Position numbers and translations under genes: made by a program
Notes under the pieces: model-generated
What the model was told of the DNA's origin: nothing
Database searches by the model: none
Seen by the model: the letters and a program-made list of their open reading frames with translations, nothing else
Shown: positions 38,676 to 47,949 of the stretch, piece by piece
Numbering within the stretch: position 1 is the stretch's first letter
Layout of the letters: every line of letters starts with the position of its first letter
Origin: Tardiphaga robiniae
Lineage (GTDB): Bacteria; Pseudomonadota; Alphaproteobacteria; Rhizobiales; Xanthobacteraceae
NCBI RefSeq assembly: GCF_013359755.1
Contig: NZ_JABMCJ010000072.1
Span: 124,001-188,000, forward strand
Direction: 5' to 3'
Length of the DNA: 64,000 nt

Positions 38676-39218
38676 ATGAACGCAGTCGGTGGATCAGCTC
38701 GTCCTTACCCGGTCGAATGGGAGCGACATCTCGTTCTCAATTCTGACTGGAGAATTTTTACGCGGCCGATCACGGCGGCGGATGAACCTCTGGTTCTGAC
38801 GCTTCTCTCCCGCGTTAATAAGGGCGATCTCAGGCTTCGATTCTTTGGTGCCATCAAAGAATTCTCCCACCCGTTTCTCGTAAGCTTGACGCAGATTGAT
38901 TATGCCAAGGCCATGGCATTCATCGCGTTCGATGAGGCGAGCCAGGAGCCGCTTGGCGTCGTCAGGATGCATCGTAAAGATGACGGCGTTTCCGGTGAAT
39001 ATGCCATCCTCCTTCAATCGGACCTCAAAGGCAGAGGGCTCGGTTGGGCTTTGATGCAGTTGATTATTGAGTATTCCCGCTCCGAAGGGCTTAAACAGAT
39101 CGTTGGCCAGATCATGCGCGAAAACACGATCATGCTTCAAATGTGTAGGGAGCTGGGTTTCGAAGTCATGGCCGACGCAGAAGATCATGGAATTTATGAT
39201 GTCACTTTAGACCTCTGA
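38676..39218 (+). CDS. GNAT-family acetyltransferase resembling the Pat C-terminal domain
   Basis: 180 residues. YPVEWERHLVLNSDW, FTRPITAADEPL and the acetyl-CoA binding turn LKGRGLGWALMQ are seen. It resembles the GNAT half of Pat-type protein acetyltransferases, but the large acyl-CoA-synthetase-like half is missing. Such enzymes acetylate lysines, including on acetyl-CoA synthetase. Position after phosphoketolase and acetate kinase suggests a link to acetyl phosphate or acetyl-CoA control. Confidence 0.85.
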   Translation: MNAVGGSARPYPVEWERHLVLNSDWRIFTRPITAADEPLVLTLLSRVNKGDLRLRFFGAIKEFSHPFLVSLTQIDYAKAMAFIAFDEASQEPLGVVRMHRKDDGVSGEYAILLQSDLKGRGLGWALMQLIIEYSRSEGLKQIVGQIMRENTIMLQMCRELGFEVMADAEDHGIYDVTLDL

Positions 39219-39392
39219 ATAAATGTGCCGCCTGGAATCCGGCATTCCGAAAGGCGACCTCGAACACTCAGTAAGGCCGGACTTCCGGATCAAAAGCGTT
39301 TTATGACGATGTCCGCTTTGCGCCAAACGCGGACACTATTCACCCTGAAGCGAAGGCTGCAAAGAGGTAGATGCCAACGACCCCGCTTGGCT

Positions 39393-40094
39393 CTAAGGCG
39401 CCAAATACTGCAACAATCTCGGATCGTCGCGAATCTCGCCGGCCGAACCTGTCAATGCAACCCGGCCGCGATCCAGCACGTAAGCGCGGCTCGCGACCCG
39501 AAGCGCCAGATCGAGATGCTGCTCGACGATGACGACGGCAATGTCCTTCGCCAGCAGGATCAGGCGCTCGGTAATTTCCTCGATGACACCGATCCAGACG
39601 CCCTCAGTGGGCTCATCCAGCAGCAAGATTTTGGGATCGGACAGCATGGCGCGCCCGATCGCCAGCATCTTGCGCTCACCGCCGGACAATGTGCCGGCAA
39701 ACTGATCGAGCCGCTGGCCGAGCTTCGGGAAGATCTCTAGCACGCGGTTGACCGCCCCGCTGTCGCGATTGGTCAGCGCGCCGACGGCGAGATTGTCCCG
39801 CACCGAGAGTTTCGCAAACACCGAATGTTCCTGCGGGACATAGCCGACGCCGCGGCGGATGCGCTGCTCGGTCGGCAGTTTGCCGACATCGCGGCCATCG
39901 AGGCTCACCGCACCGCCGAGCACCGGCAACTCGCCGACAATAGCCTTCATCAGCGTGGTTTTTCCGGCGCCGTTGCGGCCGAGAATGGCGACGCCGCCGC
40001 GCCACGGCACGCTGACCGTAACGCCGAACAGCACCTGGCTGCGGCCGTAACCGGCATCCAGCGACTGGATATCGAGGAATTTATCGTCAGGCAC
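39393..40094 (-). CDS. livF: Branched-chain/amide-type ABC transporter ATP-binding protein
   Basis: 233 residues from GTG 40094 (MPDDKFLDIQSL). Walker A GRNGAGKT, signature LSGGERK and Walker B ILLLDEPTEG are intact. The short family of LivF ATPases drives uptake of amino acids, urea or short amides. The GTG overlaps the livG stop by 8 bases. Last gene of the transporter operon. Confidence 0.93.
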   Translation of the reverse strand: MPDDKFLDIQSLDAGYGRSQVLFGVTVSVPWRGGVAILGRNGAGKTTLMKAIVGELPVLGGAVSLDGRDVGKLPTEQRIRRGVGYVPQEHSVFAKLSVRDNLAVGALTNRDSGAVNRVLEIFPKLGQRLDQFAGTLSGGERKMLAIGRAMLSDPKILLLDEPTEGVWIGVIEEITERLILLAKDIAVVIVEQHLDLALRVASRAYVLDRGRVALTGSAGEIRDDPRLLQYLAP

Positions 40095-40821
40095 GGCGGA
40101 GATAGACCTCCTGGACTTTGGGGCACGACTGCACATGCTGCACCGTGCCGGTCTGCAGGATCTGGCCCTGATCCAGCACGGTCAGGCGGTCGCAGATATC
40201 GCGGATGAAATCGAGATCGTGCTCGACGATGACGAGTGAACAGCGCGCCTTGATCGGCTGCAGCAATTCGCCGGTGACGCGCCGCTCTTCCAGACTCATA
40301 CCGCCGGTCGGCTCGTCGAGCAGCAGGAGCTTGGGCTCGGGTGCCAGCGCCATGGCGATCTCAAGCCATTGCTGCTGCCCGTGCGACAGCGCGGAGGCCG
40401 GCTCGTGGGCGCGATCGACGAGGCGAAACTGTTCGAGCATCGCCATCACCTTGTCATGCAGCACGCCGCGGGTGCGCGACAGCGCCAGATTGAGCAGCGA
40501 TGTCTGTGCCTGCAGCGCCAGCAAGATGTTGTCGTACAGCGTCAGAGCCGGAAGCACGCTGGTGATCTGGAATTTCAGACTCATGCCGGCGCGGGCGCGC
40601 TCGGCTGGCGAGGCCTGCGTGATATCGCGACCGCCGAAAGTGACGGTGCCTTGCGTCGGCGTCTCCGCACCGGCGATGCATTTCATCAGCGTGCTCTTGC
40701 CGGAGCCATTGGGTCCGATCAGGCCGTGAAATTCATTGGCAGCGATGGTGAGATCGGCGCCGTTCAGCGCCGTGAGCTTGCCGAATATTTTGATGAGGCC
40801 TTTTGCTTCCAGAAGCGCCAT
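40087..40821 (-). CDS. livG: Branched-chain/amide-type ABC transporter ATP-binding protein
   Basis: 244 residues with Walker A GPNGSGKS, signature region LSHGQQQWLEIAM and Walker B LLLLDEPTGGM. LSHGQ instead of LSGGQ is typical of LivG/UrtD. It pairs with LivF. Starts 3 bases after the livM stop. Confidence 0.94.
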   Translation of the reverse strand: MALLEAKGLIKIFGKLTALNGADLTIAANEFHGLIGPNGSGKSTLMKCIAGAETPTQGTVTFGGRDITQASPAERARAGMSLKFQITSVLPALTLYDNILLALQAQTSLLNLALSRTRGVLHDKVMAMLEQFRLVDRAHEPASALSHGQQQWLEIAMALAPEPKLLLLDEPTGGMSLEERRVTGELLQPIKARCSLVIVEHDLDFIRDICDRLTVLDQGQILQTGTVQHVQSCPKVQEVYLRRA

Positions 40822-40823
40822 GA

Positions 40824-41855
40824 CTATCGCTTCCCCGGACGGCCGAAGCTGCCGACCCGCTCCCGCTCTGACAACAACAGGCTGATCAGTCCTGCGGGCC
40901 GGAACAGGATGACCAGCAGCAGCAATACGCCAAGAATGATCGGCCAGATGTCCTGATAGCTGTTCGACAGCCAGAAGCTGACGGCCTCAATGACGACCGT
41001 GCCGATCACGGCGCCGATCAGCGTGCCGGAACCGCCGAACAACACATAGAGCACCACCTGGGTGGAAATCACGACACCCAGCATGTTGGGCCAGACGAAG
41101 CCTTCGTGAAACGCATAGAGACTGCCGGCGAGCCCAGCGATAGCCCCGCTCAGCGAAAAGATGATCGCCTTGAGGTGCTGCACCTTGTAGCCGAAGAAGG
41201 CGATGCGCTGTTCGTTCTCGCGCAGGCCGGCCAGCGCGAGGCCGAATTGCGAGCGCATCAGGAAACGACAGAGCAGATAGACCACGATCAGGAAGCCGAT
41301 GGCCATGTAGTAATAGACAGGTCCCTCTGTGAGCTCATAGCTGCCGATTGTCATCGGCGGGATCGAGGGAATGCCGTTCTGGCCGCCGAGATAGTACCAG
41401 CCCCGCGCCAGACGATCGCAGGCATAGGAACCGGTCAGCGTGCCCAGCGCGACGAAGATGACGCTGGCGGGATGGCGACCAAGCAACAGAAAGCCGCCGA
41501 GCAGCAGCGCAAAGGCGAAGCCGATCAGAAGGCCGGCGGGCAGCACGAGCAGGATGGACGTAATGCCAAGATCGCGCGCCAGCAGCGCCACGCCATACCC
41601 GGCCGAGCCGAAAAACACAGCTTGGCCGAAACTCATGATTCCGGCATAGCCCCAGACCAGGTCGAATGACAGCGCGAACAGGCAGAGGATCAGCACGCGC
41701 GTGGCATAGACGGTGAGATAGTCCTGCAGCACTAGCGGCAGCAGCAGGCCAATGACCAGCACTGCGATCTCGATCATCGGCAGCACGCGCCATTGGCGAG
41801 ATGCGCTGATGCCTCGCGTCAGAGATACGGTAGAGAGTGGCGTCGTCTCGGTCAT
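40824..41855 (-). CDS. livM: Branched-chain/amide-type ABC transporter permease
   Basis: 343 residues, multi-spanning. The SFDLVWGYAGIMSFGQAVFFG stretch and the C-terminal conserved loop near NEQRIAFFGY mark the LivM permease family. It forms the membrane channel with LivH. The 71-base gap to the binding-protein gene shows no obvious terminator. Confidence 0.94.
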   Translation of the reverse strand: MTETTPLSTVSLTRGISASRQWRVLPMIEIAVLVIGLLLPLVLQDYLTVYATRVLILCLFALSFDLVWGYAGIMSFGQAVFFGSAGYGVALLARDLGITSILLVLPAGLLIGFAFALLLGGFLLLGRHPASVIFVALGTLTGSYACDRLARGWYYLGGQNGIPSIPPMTIGSYELTEGPVYYYMAIGFLIVVYLLCRFLMRSQFGLALAGLRENEQRIAFFGYKVQHLKAIIFSLSGAIAGLAGSLYAFHEGFVWPNMLGVVISTQVVLYVLFGGSGTLIGAVIGTVVIEAVSFWLSNSYQDIWPIILGVLLLLVILFRPAGLISLLLSERERVGSFGRPGKR

Positions 41856-41926
41856 CAGGTCGCCGGCATGAGAGAAAGAGAAGCGGGAGTGATATCGGCC
41901 ACTCCCGCGAGGTTCGAACTATCGAC

Positions 41927-43147
41927 TCAGCATTCCTTGGGATCGACGAGACCGGCGCTGCGCGCGACGACTTCATACTTTCCGCCCTTGGCCACAGCCG
42001 TATACATCTTCATCTTGCAGTGCCGCTGACCGGGGACCATCTCGGCTGGACCGCCCGGGCCTTCGGCGATCTTGGCATGGTCGAGTGCCTTGGCAACTGC
42101 ATCTCGATCGACACTGCCGGCTTCCTTGACGGCCGCCTCCCACAGTTTCAGGCCGCGATAGGTGCCGGTCGCGGCACTGCCAGCCGCGAACAGGAAATTG
42201 CCCGGGAACTGTTTTTCGTAGGCCGCCTGGAGCTTGGCACTGAACGGATCTTCCGGCGTCAGCGCCTTGAAGTAATCGAGGCAGCTTGCGAGGCCCTCGA
42301 TTTCGGCCGGCTGATTGATGCTGAGCGTGTTCTCGTCATAGTAGACGCAGGCGAGCCGTCCGCCATTCTTGAGGAAGCCTGCTTCGGAGAGCTGCTTGAA
42401 GAACGGTCCGACACCTGGCGGAATGACGGTGTTGAAGACGACATCGACCTTGTTCGAAATGATGCGGTTCACGGTCGACGAAAAATCGATCTGGTCGAGC
42501 GGGTAGTATTCCTCGAACACGACCTCGCCGCCATTGGCCTCGATCACCTTGCGCGCATAGACGTTCAACGTGTGCGGCCAGACGTAATTGGCACTGGGCA
42601 ACGCAAACTTCTTGCCGCCATTCTTGATCAGCCAGGGGATGAATTCGTCACATTGCTGCGCCGGCGTCGGCCCGGTGCAGAACAGATAGGGCGTGCACTC
42701 CTTGCCCTCATAGAGCTGCGGATAGATATAGAGCGTCTTCCCGCGGGAGACGATGACGTCCTTGATGGCGTTGCGCATCGACGAGGTGATGCCGCCGATG
42801 ACCAGATCGACCTTCTCGCGCTGGATCAGCTTACGCACATTGCCGACCGCGACGGATTCATTGGACGCAGTGTCCTCGATATACAGTTCCAGCGGCCGAC
42901 CCAGCAGTCCGCCGGCATCGTTGATGTCCTTGATCACCATCCTGGCCACATTGGCGTCAGCATTGCCGGCATAGCCCATCGGCCCGGTCAGATCGGTACC
43001 GACACCGACCTTGATGGGTCCGGCAGCCGCGTTGGCCCAGCCTGCGGGGATGACCCAGCTGCCGACGCCGGTGGCGATGGCCGTACCGAACAGCGCCGCA
43101 TTGCCGAGAAAGCGGCGACGGCTGAGAGTGTTGGCGTCTTGAGACAT
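41927..43147 (-). CDS. ABC transporter substrate-binding protein (amide/urea type)
   Basis: 406 residues from ATG 43147 with a twin-arginine-like signal (SRRRFLGNAALFG). The mature protein resembles the periplasmic receptors of the AmiC / FmdD / UrtA branch of type I binding proteins (DLTGPMGYAG, YPQLYEGKECTPY, YVWPHTLN). With amidase and formamidase genes nearby, short-chain amides or urea are more likely ligands than branched-chain amino acids; this is inference. Confidence 0.9.
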   Translation of the reverse strand: MSQDANTLSRRRFLGNAALFGTAIATGVGSWVIPAGWANAAAGPIKVGVGTDLTGPMGYAGNADANVARMVIKDINDAGGLLGRPLELYIEDTASNESVAVGNVRKLIQREKVDLVIGGITSSMRNAIKDVIVSRGKTLYIYPQLYEGKECTPYLFCTGPTPAQQCDEFIPWLIKNGGKKFALPSANYVWPHTLNVYARKVIEANGGEVVFEEYYPLDQIDFSSTVNRIISNKVDVVFNTVIPPGVGPFFKQLSEAGFLKNGGRLACVYYDENTLSINQPAEIEGLASCLDYFKALTPEDPFSAKLQAAYEKQFPGNFLFAAGSAATGTYRGLKLWEAAVKEAGSVDRDAVAKALDHAKIAEGPGGPAEMVPGQRHCKMKMYTAVAKGGKYEVVARSAGLVDPKEC

Positions 43148-43151
43148 TGGA

Positions 43152-44009
43152 CTAAACCCCTTTTCCTGCAACGAGGCCCTGCGGCCGGAATTTGATGAAG
43201 ATGATGGCGAGCACGAATACGGCGACATCGGCGATAACGGGCGAGATGACCCAGGGCAGCGCCGCACTCAGCGTGCCGATCAGGCCTGCGCCGGCCACCG
43301 GTCCGGCAAAGGAGCCGATGCCGCCGACCATGACGGCGACGAAGCCCTGAATCAGAAAGCGAATGCCGAGATCGGCGAACAGCGTGAACACCGGCACGAT
43401 CAGCGCGCCGGCCAGACCTGCGAGCGCGGCGCCGAACGCGAAGGTTGCGCCATAGATTGCGTTGGTCGAAATGCCGGAGGCTCGCGCCAGCGCCGGGTTC
43501 TCCAGCGAAGCGCGGATGCGCAGGCCGAACGCGGTGCGCGCCAGAAGCAGATAGCTCCCTGCCATCACCAGCGCAGTGATCACGATGATCACCAGACGCC
43601 AGGTTGAGAAATGCATGCCGCCGATGGCCACCGAGCCGCCGACCGGCTCCGGCACCGAGAGATACAGTCCGCCGATCAGGCCGCGCACGATCTCGCGAAT
43701 GATCAGTCCGAGCGCATAGGTACCGAGCATGGCGACGATCGGCGCAGCATAGAAGCGCCGGACGATCAGCCGCTCGAGCACGAAGCCCAGTGCGCCGACA
43801 ACAAATGGTGCCGCGACCATACCGAGCCACACCGGCAAACCCGCTGTGTGAACAATGTAGGTGACATAGGCCCCGAGCAGAACGAACTCGCCCTGCGCGA
43901 AATTGAAGATGCCCATCATGCTGGCGATGATCCCCAGCCCCAGCACGACCAGCACGACGATCGCCCCGAAACTGGCGATCTCGAAGATCGCCATGATCAG
44001 ATTATCCAT
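43152..44009 (-). CDS. livH: Branched-chain/amide-type ABC transporter permease
   Basis: 285 residues, about eight membrane segments, with GIFNFAQGEFVLLGAY near the start and ASGISTNAIYGATFAFG later, both LivH marks. It pairs with LivM. Just upstream of the receptor gene, with 4 bases between; the amidase gene precedes it by 35 bases, so all six genes from amidase to livF likely share a transcript. Confidence 0.94.
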   Translation of the reverse strand: MDNLIMAIFEIASFGAIVVLVVLGLGIIASMMGIFNFAQGEFVLLGAYVTYIVHTAGLPVWLGMVAAPFVVGALGFVLERLIVRRFYAAPIVAMLGTYALGLIIREIVRGLIGGLYLSVPEPVGGSVAIGGMHFSTWRLVIIVITALVMAGSYLLLARTAFGLRIRASLENPALARASGISTNAIYGATFAFGAALAGLAGALIVPVFTLFADLGIRFLIQGFVAVMVGGIGSFAGPVAGAGLIGTLSAALPWVISPVIADVAVFVLAIIFIKFRPQGLVAGKGV

Positions 44010-44044
44010 GCGCGATCACCGACCCTCGTCTCCGCATGGATGCC

Positions 44045-45559
44045 TCACATCGTCTTCCAATCGGCGGACTGCTCGAAAGCGTGCGCGGCGCGATAGATGG
44101 TCATCTCATCGAAATGCTTGCCGACCAGCATCAGCCCGACCGGCAGACCATCGACCATGCCGCAGGGGATCGACATCGCCGGATGATGCGAGATGTCGAA
44201 GGGCGAGGTGTTGGAGATCATCTCGAAGGCGCGGCCGACGACTTCTTCACGCGGCGCGCCGGGCGCCGGCAGCGGTGTCGCCTTCATCGGTGTGGTCGGC
44301 ATCAGCAACAGATCATAGCTCGCCAGTGCCTTGTCATAGGCAGCTGTGACACGACGCGAGATGTTCAGTGCTTTGCCGTAAAAACGAGGGCCGAAATTGT
44401 TATTGATATAGGTGCCGAACAGCAGCAGCAGTTTGGTGGTTTCGGACAGCGAGTCCGCCTGCCCGCGCCAGCCGCGATGGGCATCCATCAGCGAGGTCGA
44501 ATAGAGATCCGACCGACTGAGGCCATAGCCGTCCCCCACCATCATGGTCTGGGTCATGCCTTCGGTGCCGATCGGCGTCCAGACCGCCGCCGCGGTGAGA
44601 TGCATCGGGATCGAGATCGTCTCCACTGTCGCGCCCAGATCGGCGAAGCGCTTGGCCGCTTCGCGAACGCTGCGGTTGACCGCATCCTCGGCGCCGAGCT
44701 GCTCGAAACCTTCCTTGACGATGGCGATCTTCATGCCCTTGACACCGGCGCCGAGCGCCTTGGTGTATTCCGGCACTTCCGGCGACTTGATCCGCGGATC
44801 ATAACCGTCATCGCCGGCAAGCACTTCCAGCAACAGCGCATTGTCGGCGACATTGGATGTCATCGGGCCGGTGTGATCGACGAAAATCTCGATCGGCATG
44901 ATGCCCGTATAAGGCACCAGACCCCAGGTCGGCTTCATGCCATAGGTGCCGGAGAAGGACGACGGCATGCGGATGGAGCCGCCCTGATCGCCGCCGATTG
45001 CCATGTCGACTTCGCCAAGCGCCACGACAACGGCGCTGCCGGACGAAGACCCGCCGGCGGAATAGCCCATCTTGTGCGGGTTATGCACGTTACCCGTCGA
45101 ATTGGTGTGGCTGCCGCCGGACATGCAGAAGGATTCGCAATGCACCTTGCCCATGATCTCGGCGCCGGCATCCAGCATGCGCGTGACGATGGTAGCGTCG
45201 AAATCCGGCACATAGCCTTCCAGCGTGGAGGAGCCGTTCATCATCGGCACACCGGCCAGCATGATGTTGTCCTTCAGCGCGACGGTCTTGCCCTTGAGCT
45301 TGCCGCTGGGCGCACCCTTCACCACCGACTTGCGATACCAGGCGTTGCGCGTGTTCTCTTCCGGCGCGGGCCGATAGCCAGGTGTACGCGGATATTTCAC
45401 TTCGGGTACTTCGTCGGGCATCGCCGCCACGACGTTGTAGGCATCGACGGATCCCTGCATCAGCGCGCGGAACGAGGTGACGTCCTCATCGGACAGCGCG
45501 AGGCCGCACTGATCGGCGACGGCGAGGAGTTGATCGGGAGTGGGAAGTGAAACGGCCAC
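44045..45559 (-). CDS. Amidase (amidase signature family)
   Basis: 504 residues. The Ser-cisSer-Lys triad is K96 (ALKDNIM), S171 (GGSSSGS) and S195 (GGSIRMPS), the same numbering as the Rhodococcus J1 amidase. It hydrolyses amides to acid and ammonia in the cytoplasm. First gene of the transporter operon; a terminator-like hairpin sits in its leader at 45624-45647. Confidence 0.95.
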   Translation of the reverse strand: MAVSLPTPDQLLAVADQCGLALSDEDVTSFRALMQGSVDAYNVVAAMPDEVPEVKYPRTPGYRPAPEENTRNAWYRKSVVKGAPSGKLKGKTVALKDNIMLAGVPMMNGSSTLEGYVPDFDATIVTRMLDAGAEIMGKVHCESFCMSGGSHTNSTGNVHNPHKMGYSAGGSSSGSAVVVALGEVDMAIGGDQGGSIRMPSSFSGTYGMKPTWGLVPYTGIMPIEIFVDHTGPMTSNVADNALLLEVLAGDDGYDPRIKSPEVPEYTKALGAGVKGMKIAIVKEGFEQLGAEDAVNRSVREAAKRFADLGATVETISIPMHLTAAAVWTPIGTEGMTQTMMVGDGYGLSRSDLYSTSLMDAHRGWRGQADSLSETTKLLLLFGTYINNNFGPRFYGKALNISRRVTAAYDKALASYDLLLMPTTPMKATPLPAPGAPREEVVGRAFEMISNTSPFDISHHPAMSIPCGMVDGLPVGLMLVGKHFDEMTIYRAAHAFEQSADWKTM

Positions 45560-45623
45560 GATGATTTCTCCTAATATCCACGATGCAACCGGCGCGGTAT
45601 TTCTTCGGGGATGCCCACACCGA

Positions 45624-45647
45624 AAAGGCGACGACGGTGTCGCCTTT
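45624..45647 (-). terminator. Terminator-like hairpin in amidase leader / after the receptor gene
   Basis: A 9-base-pair stem AAAGGCGAC / GTCGCCTTT with a 6-base loop. On the minus strand it ends in CTTTT. It may terminate the receptor gene (stop at 45727), or act as an attenuator 65 bases upstream of the amidase start. An AT-rich block at 45660-45700 lies upstream and may hold the amidase promoter. Confidence 0.45.
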
Positions 45648-45726
45648 CACGCATCATTAGAAAGAGAAATATTTTCCTTTTCAAGTATTATTTTTCGGGA
45701 TCGTCCTGATCGGGTCTGCGACTGAC

Positions 45727-46908
45727 CTAGAATGTCCGGATGAGCCTGAAATCCAGACCGTCTGCTTCGGCAAGATAGATCGGCATTTTCGCCCGCCCGC
45801 CGCGCATGCTGACCTCACCGCGGGCGCCGTGATAGGCCACGCTGGACGCCGCGTTCAGCATCGGCCGGACGTCGAATGAGCCCGCCTTGGTCGCCACGGA
45901 TTCGAGAAACCTAAGCCCCTCGTAATTCGACTGCGCGACCGATCCCGGCACAGGCGCACAGCGTCCGAACGATGCTTCATATTGCGCACGGAATGCATCA
46001 TTCGCCGCCGACGCACGGTCGACGAAATAGCCCGATGCACAATAGAGCCCCTCGGAGCTATCCGCGCCCATGCCGAGCAGCAGCGTTTCATCCATGGCCC
46101 CCGCCAGTCGGAGAACCTTCGACGAGAGACCATGTTCGGCGAAGGCGCGGTTGAACACGATGCTGTCGGTGCCGATCAGCGAGATGACCACGACATCCGG
46201 CTTGGCGGCCCGGATACGGGCGATCTGGGCATCGTGATTCTGCTCGCCAAGCGCAACGAATTCCTCACCCACCACGCGCCCTCCGGCACCGGCGATGTAT
46301 GTCTTGGTGGCCTTGTGGGCCAGCCACGGCCAGACGTAATCGCTGCCGATCAGATACCAGCGCTTCGCCTTCTTTTCATTCGCCAGCCATTCGATGGCCG
46401 GGCGCGACTGATCGCGCGGCGTCTCGCCGATCGCCATCACGCCGGGCGTGCGTTCTCCGCCTTCATAGACAGGCGTATAGATATAGGGCACGCGCCCGGC
46501 GATCACCTTGCGCAACGCGACGCGGACCGCGCTGATATGCGAGCCCATGATGACATCGACATCGCCAGCCGCGATCATGTCGGCTGCCGTGCGGACAACG
46601 CCATCGATATCGCCGCCGGCGTCATGAAACACCGGCTCGATCTCGCGCCCGAGAATGCCGCCGCGCCGATTGATCTCCGATGCCGCGAGCATCATGCTAT
46701 TGGTGCCCGCCAGGCCCCAGATCCCGGCCGGGCCGGACAGGCCGATAAAATTGACGACGCGCAGCTTTTCGCGATTGCGACGCCGCGGAAACAGATCGGG
46801 ACGTGCAATCGCGTCACGACCTTCCCCGCTGTCCTGAAAGCCCTTCAGCAACCATGGCGCCGGCATCGGCAGCGCGCCGGTTGTTGCAATCTGCAGTGAC
46901 GAGAGCAT
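45727..46908 (-). CDS. Signal-less type I periplasmic-binding-fold protein (AmiC-like?)
   Basis: 393 residues. The fold is that of amide/urea receptors (DVIMGSHISAV, YIYTPVYEGGERT, YLIGSDYVWPW), but the N terminus (MLSSLQIATTGALPMP, then charged residues) has no signal peptide. In Pseudomonas the homologous AmiC is a cytoplasmic amide sensor that controls amidase. This protein may do the same, or be an exported protein with an atypical start. No AmiR-type ANTAR partner was seen nearby. Confidence 0.8.
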   Translation of the reverse strand: MLSSLQIATTGALPMPAPWLLKGFQDSGEGRDAIARPDLFPRRRNREKLRVVNFIGLSGPAGIWGLAGTNSMMLAASEINRRGGILGREIEPVFHDAGGDIDGVVRTAADMIAAGDVDVIMGSHISAVRVALRKVIAGRVPYIYTPVYEGGERTPGVMAIGETPRDQSRPAIEWLANEKKAKRWYLIGSDYVWPWLAHKATKTYIAGAGGRVVGEEFVALGEQNHDAQIARIRAAKPDVVVISLIGTDSIVFNRAFAEHGLSSKVLRLAGAMDETLLLGMGADSSEGLYCASGYFVDRASAANDAFRAQYEASFGRCAPVPGSVAQSNYEGLRFLESVATKAGSFDVRPMLNAASSVAYHGARGEVSMRGGRAKMPIYLAEADGLDFRLIRTF

Positions 46909-46998
46909 GTCGCTCTCCTTTCGACGTTGTCAGCGGCGGTGCGGCGTCAATTTATCGGCAGTAAAATCGTGCGAAAGAAAATATCGTAGAGGAAAATA

Positions 46999-47010
46999 TT
47001 GAATATTCAA
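46999..47010. promoter_or_regulatory. Palindrome in the MarR-receptor intergenic region
   Basis: The perfect 12-base palindrome TTGAATATTCAA lies between the divergent receptor gene and the MarR gene, 15 bases before the MarR start. MarR proteins bind such AT-rich palindromes and repress their own gene, so this is the best operator candidate. Confidence 0.45.
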
Positions 47011-47024
47011 CGATTCCCGTGCAT

Positions 47025-47519
47025 ATGGATCAGGCAAAGTCGCTTAATATTCATCACCCCTTCCAGCAAAGTCTCCCAGCCGTGGCCAAATCGCCGAGCA
47101 CGCCCATCACCGAACACCTCGCTTATCTGCTGGCGCAGGCGAACCGGGAGATTAATCGCCAGCTCGATGCTCGCTTCAAGAAGGAAGGCGTGCCGGTCGA
47201 ACAGTGGCGCATTCTGAAAGTGCTGTCTGACGGTAAGGGCCACTCCATGGGCGACCTCGCCGATGCGGTTCTGCTGAATCATCCGACCCTGACCAAGATG
47301 GTCGATAGGATGGTGTCTGATGCACTGGTCTACCGGGTGCAGGACCCCGACGACCGCCGCAAGGTGGTGATGTTCATATCCGACCGCGGCAAGACACTAA
47401 CCCAGCGGCTGAACTCGCTGGCGCTGAGCCAGGAAGCCCATATCGCCGAGAACTACGGCAACAAGGCAACGGCCGACCTGAAGCGCCTGCTGGAAAGCCT
47501 GATCGAAAAGGCGAACTAG
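47025..47519 (+). CDS. MarR-family transcriptional regulator
   Basis: About 164 residues from ATG 47025. A winged helix is seen: EQWRILKVLSDGKGHSMGDLADAVLLNHPTLTK as helices 2-4, then DPDDRRKVVMFISDRG as the wing, which is a strong MarR mark. It is divergent from the receptor gene at 46908 and probably controls it and the amide genes. No ribosome site is obvious; GTG at 47019 is also possible. Confidence 0.93.
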   Translation: MDQAKSLNIHHPFQQSLPAVAKSPSTPITEHLAYLLAQANREINRQLDARFKKEGVPVEQWRILKVLSDGKGHSMGDLADAVLLNHPTLTKMVDRMVSDALVYRVQDPDDRRKVVMFISDRGKTLTQRLNSLALSQEAHIAENYGNKATADLKRLLESLIEKAN

Positions 47520-47544
47520 GTTTTCCATCTCTTCGCACCGACCA

Positions 47545-47931
47545 TTATCTGGGCCGTCGACAAACTAGGTCGATTTCGATCAGAGCGTCATAAGCGAGGC
47601 CCGTGACGCCGACACAGGTCCGCGCCGGCAAACGATCCGGCGGAAAATAGCTGCGATAGGTCTCGTTCATCGCCACGTAGTCGCGCTTGAATTCGGTGAG
47701 ATAGATCCGCGTCATGGTGATGTGCTCGAAGCCGAGATCGAGCCCCGCGAGCACCACGCGCAGATTTTCCATCACCGCTTCGGTCTGTGCCACGATGCCA
47801 TCGGGCAGCACGCCCGGCATTGCCGGCGTGTCCGGCATCTGCCCGGTGACGAACACGAAGCCGTCGGCCTCCACAGCATGGCTGAACGGCGCGACCGGCT
47901 TCGGCCCGCCGGAGATCATGTGAAATTGCAA
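47545..47931 (-). CDS. RidA-family protein
   Basis: 128 residues. PVAPFSHAVEADGFVFVTGQ and TRIYLTEFKRDY and the C-terminal AYDALIEIDLVCRR fit RidA, with the arginine in PARTCVG. RidA proteins deaminate reactive enamines or imines made by PLP enzymes. TTG 47931 has GGAG 8 bases upstream; ATG 47919 is the alternative. It follows the formamidase gene by 18 bases. Confidence 0.9.
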   Translation of the reverse strand: MQFHMISGGPKPVAPFSHAVEADGFVFVTGQMPDTPAMPGVLPDGIVAQTEAVMENLRVVLAGLDLGFEHITMTRIYLTEFKRDYVAMNETYRSYFPPDRLPARTCVGVTGLAYDALIEIDLVCRRPR

Positions 47932-47949
47932 CAGCGCGTCTCCTGGACC

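Noticed and set aside
41900-41930. TTCGAACT resembling a tRNA T-loop
   Set aside because: No cloverleaf can be drawn around it; it is at the end of a protein-coding operon.
44036-45550. 504-codon open frame on the plus strand
   Set aside because: Exact antisense of the amidase, which has its full catalytic triad.
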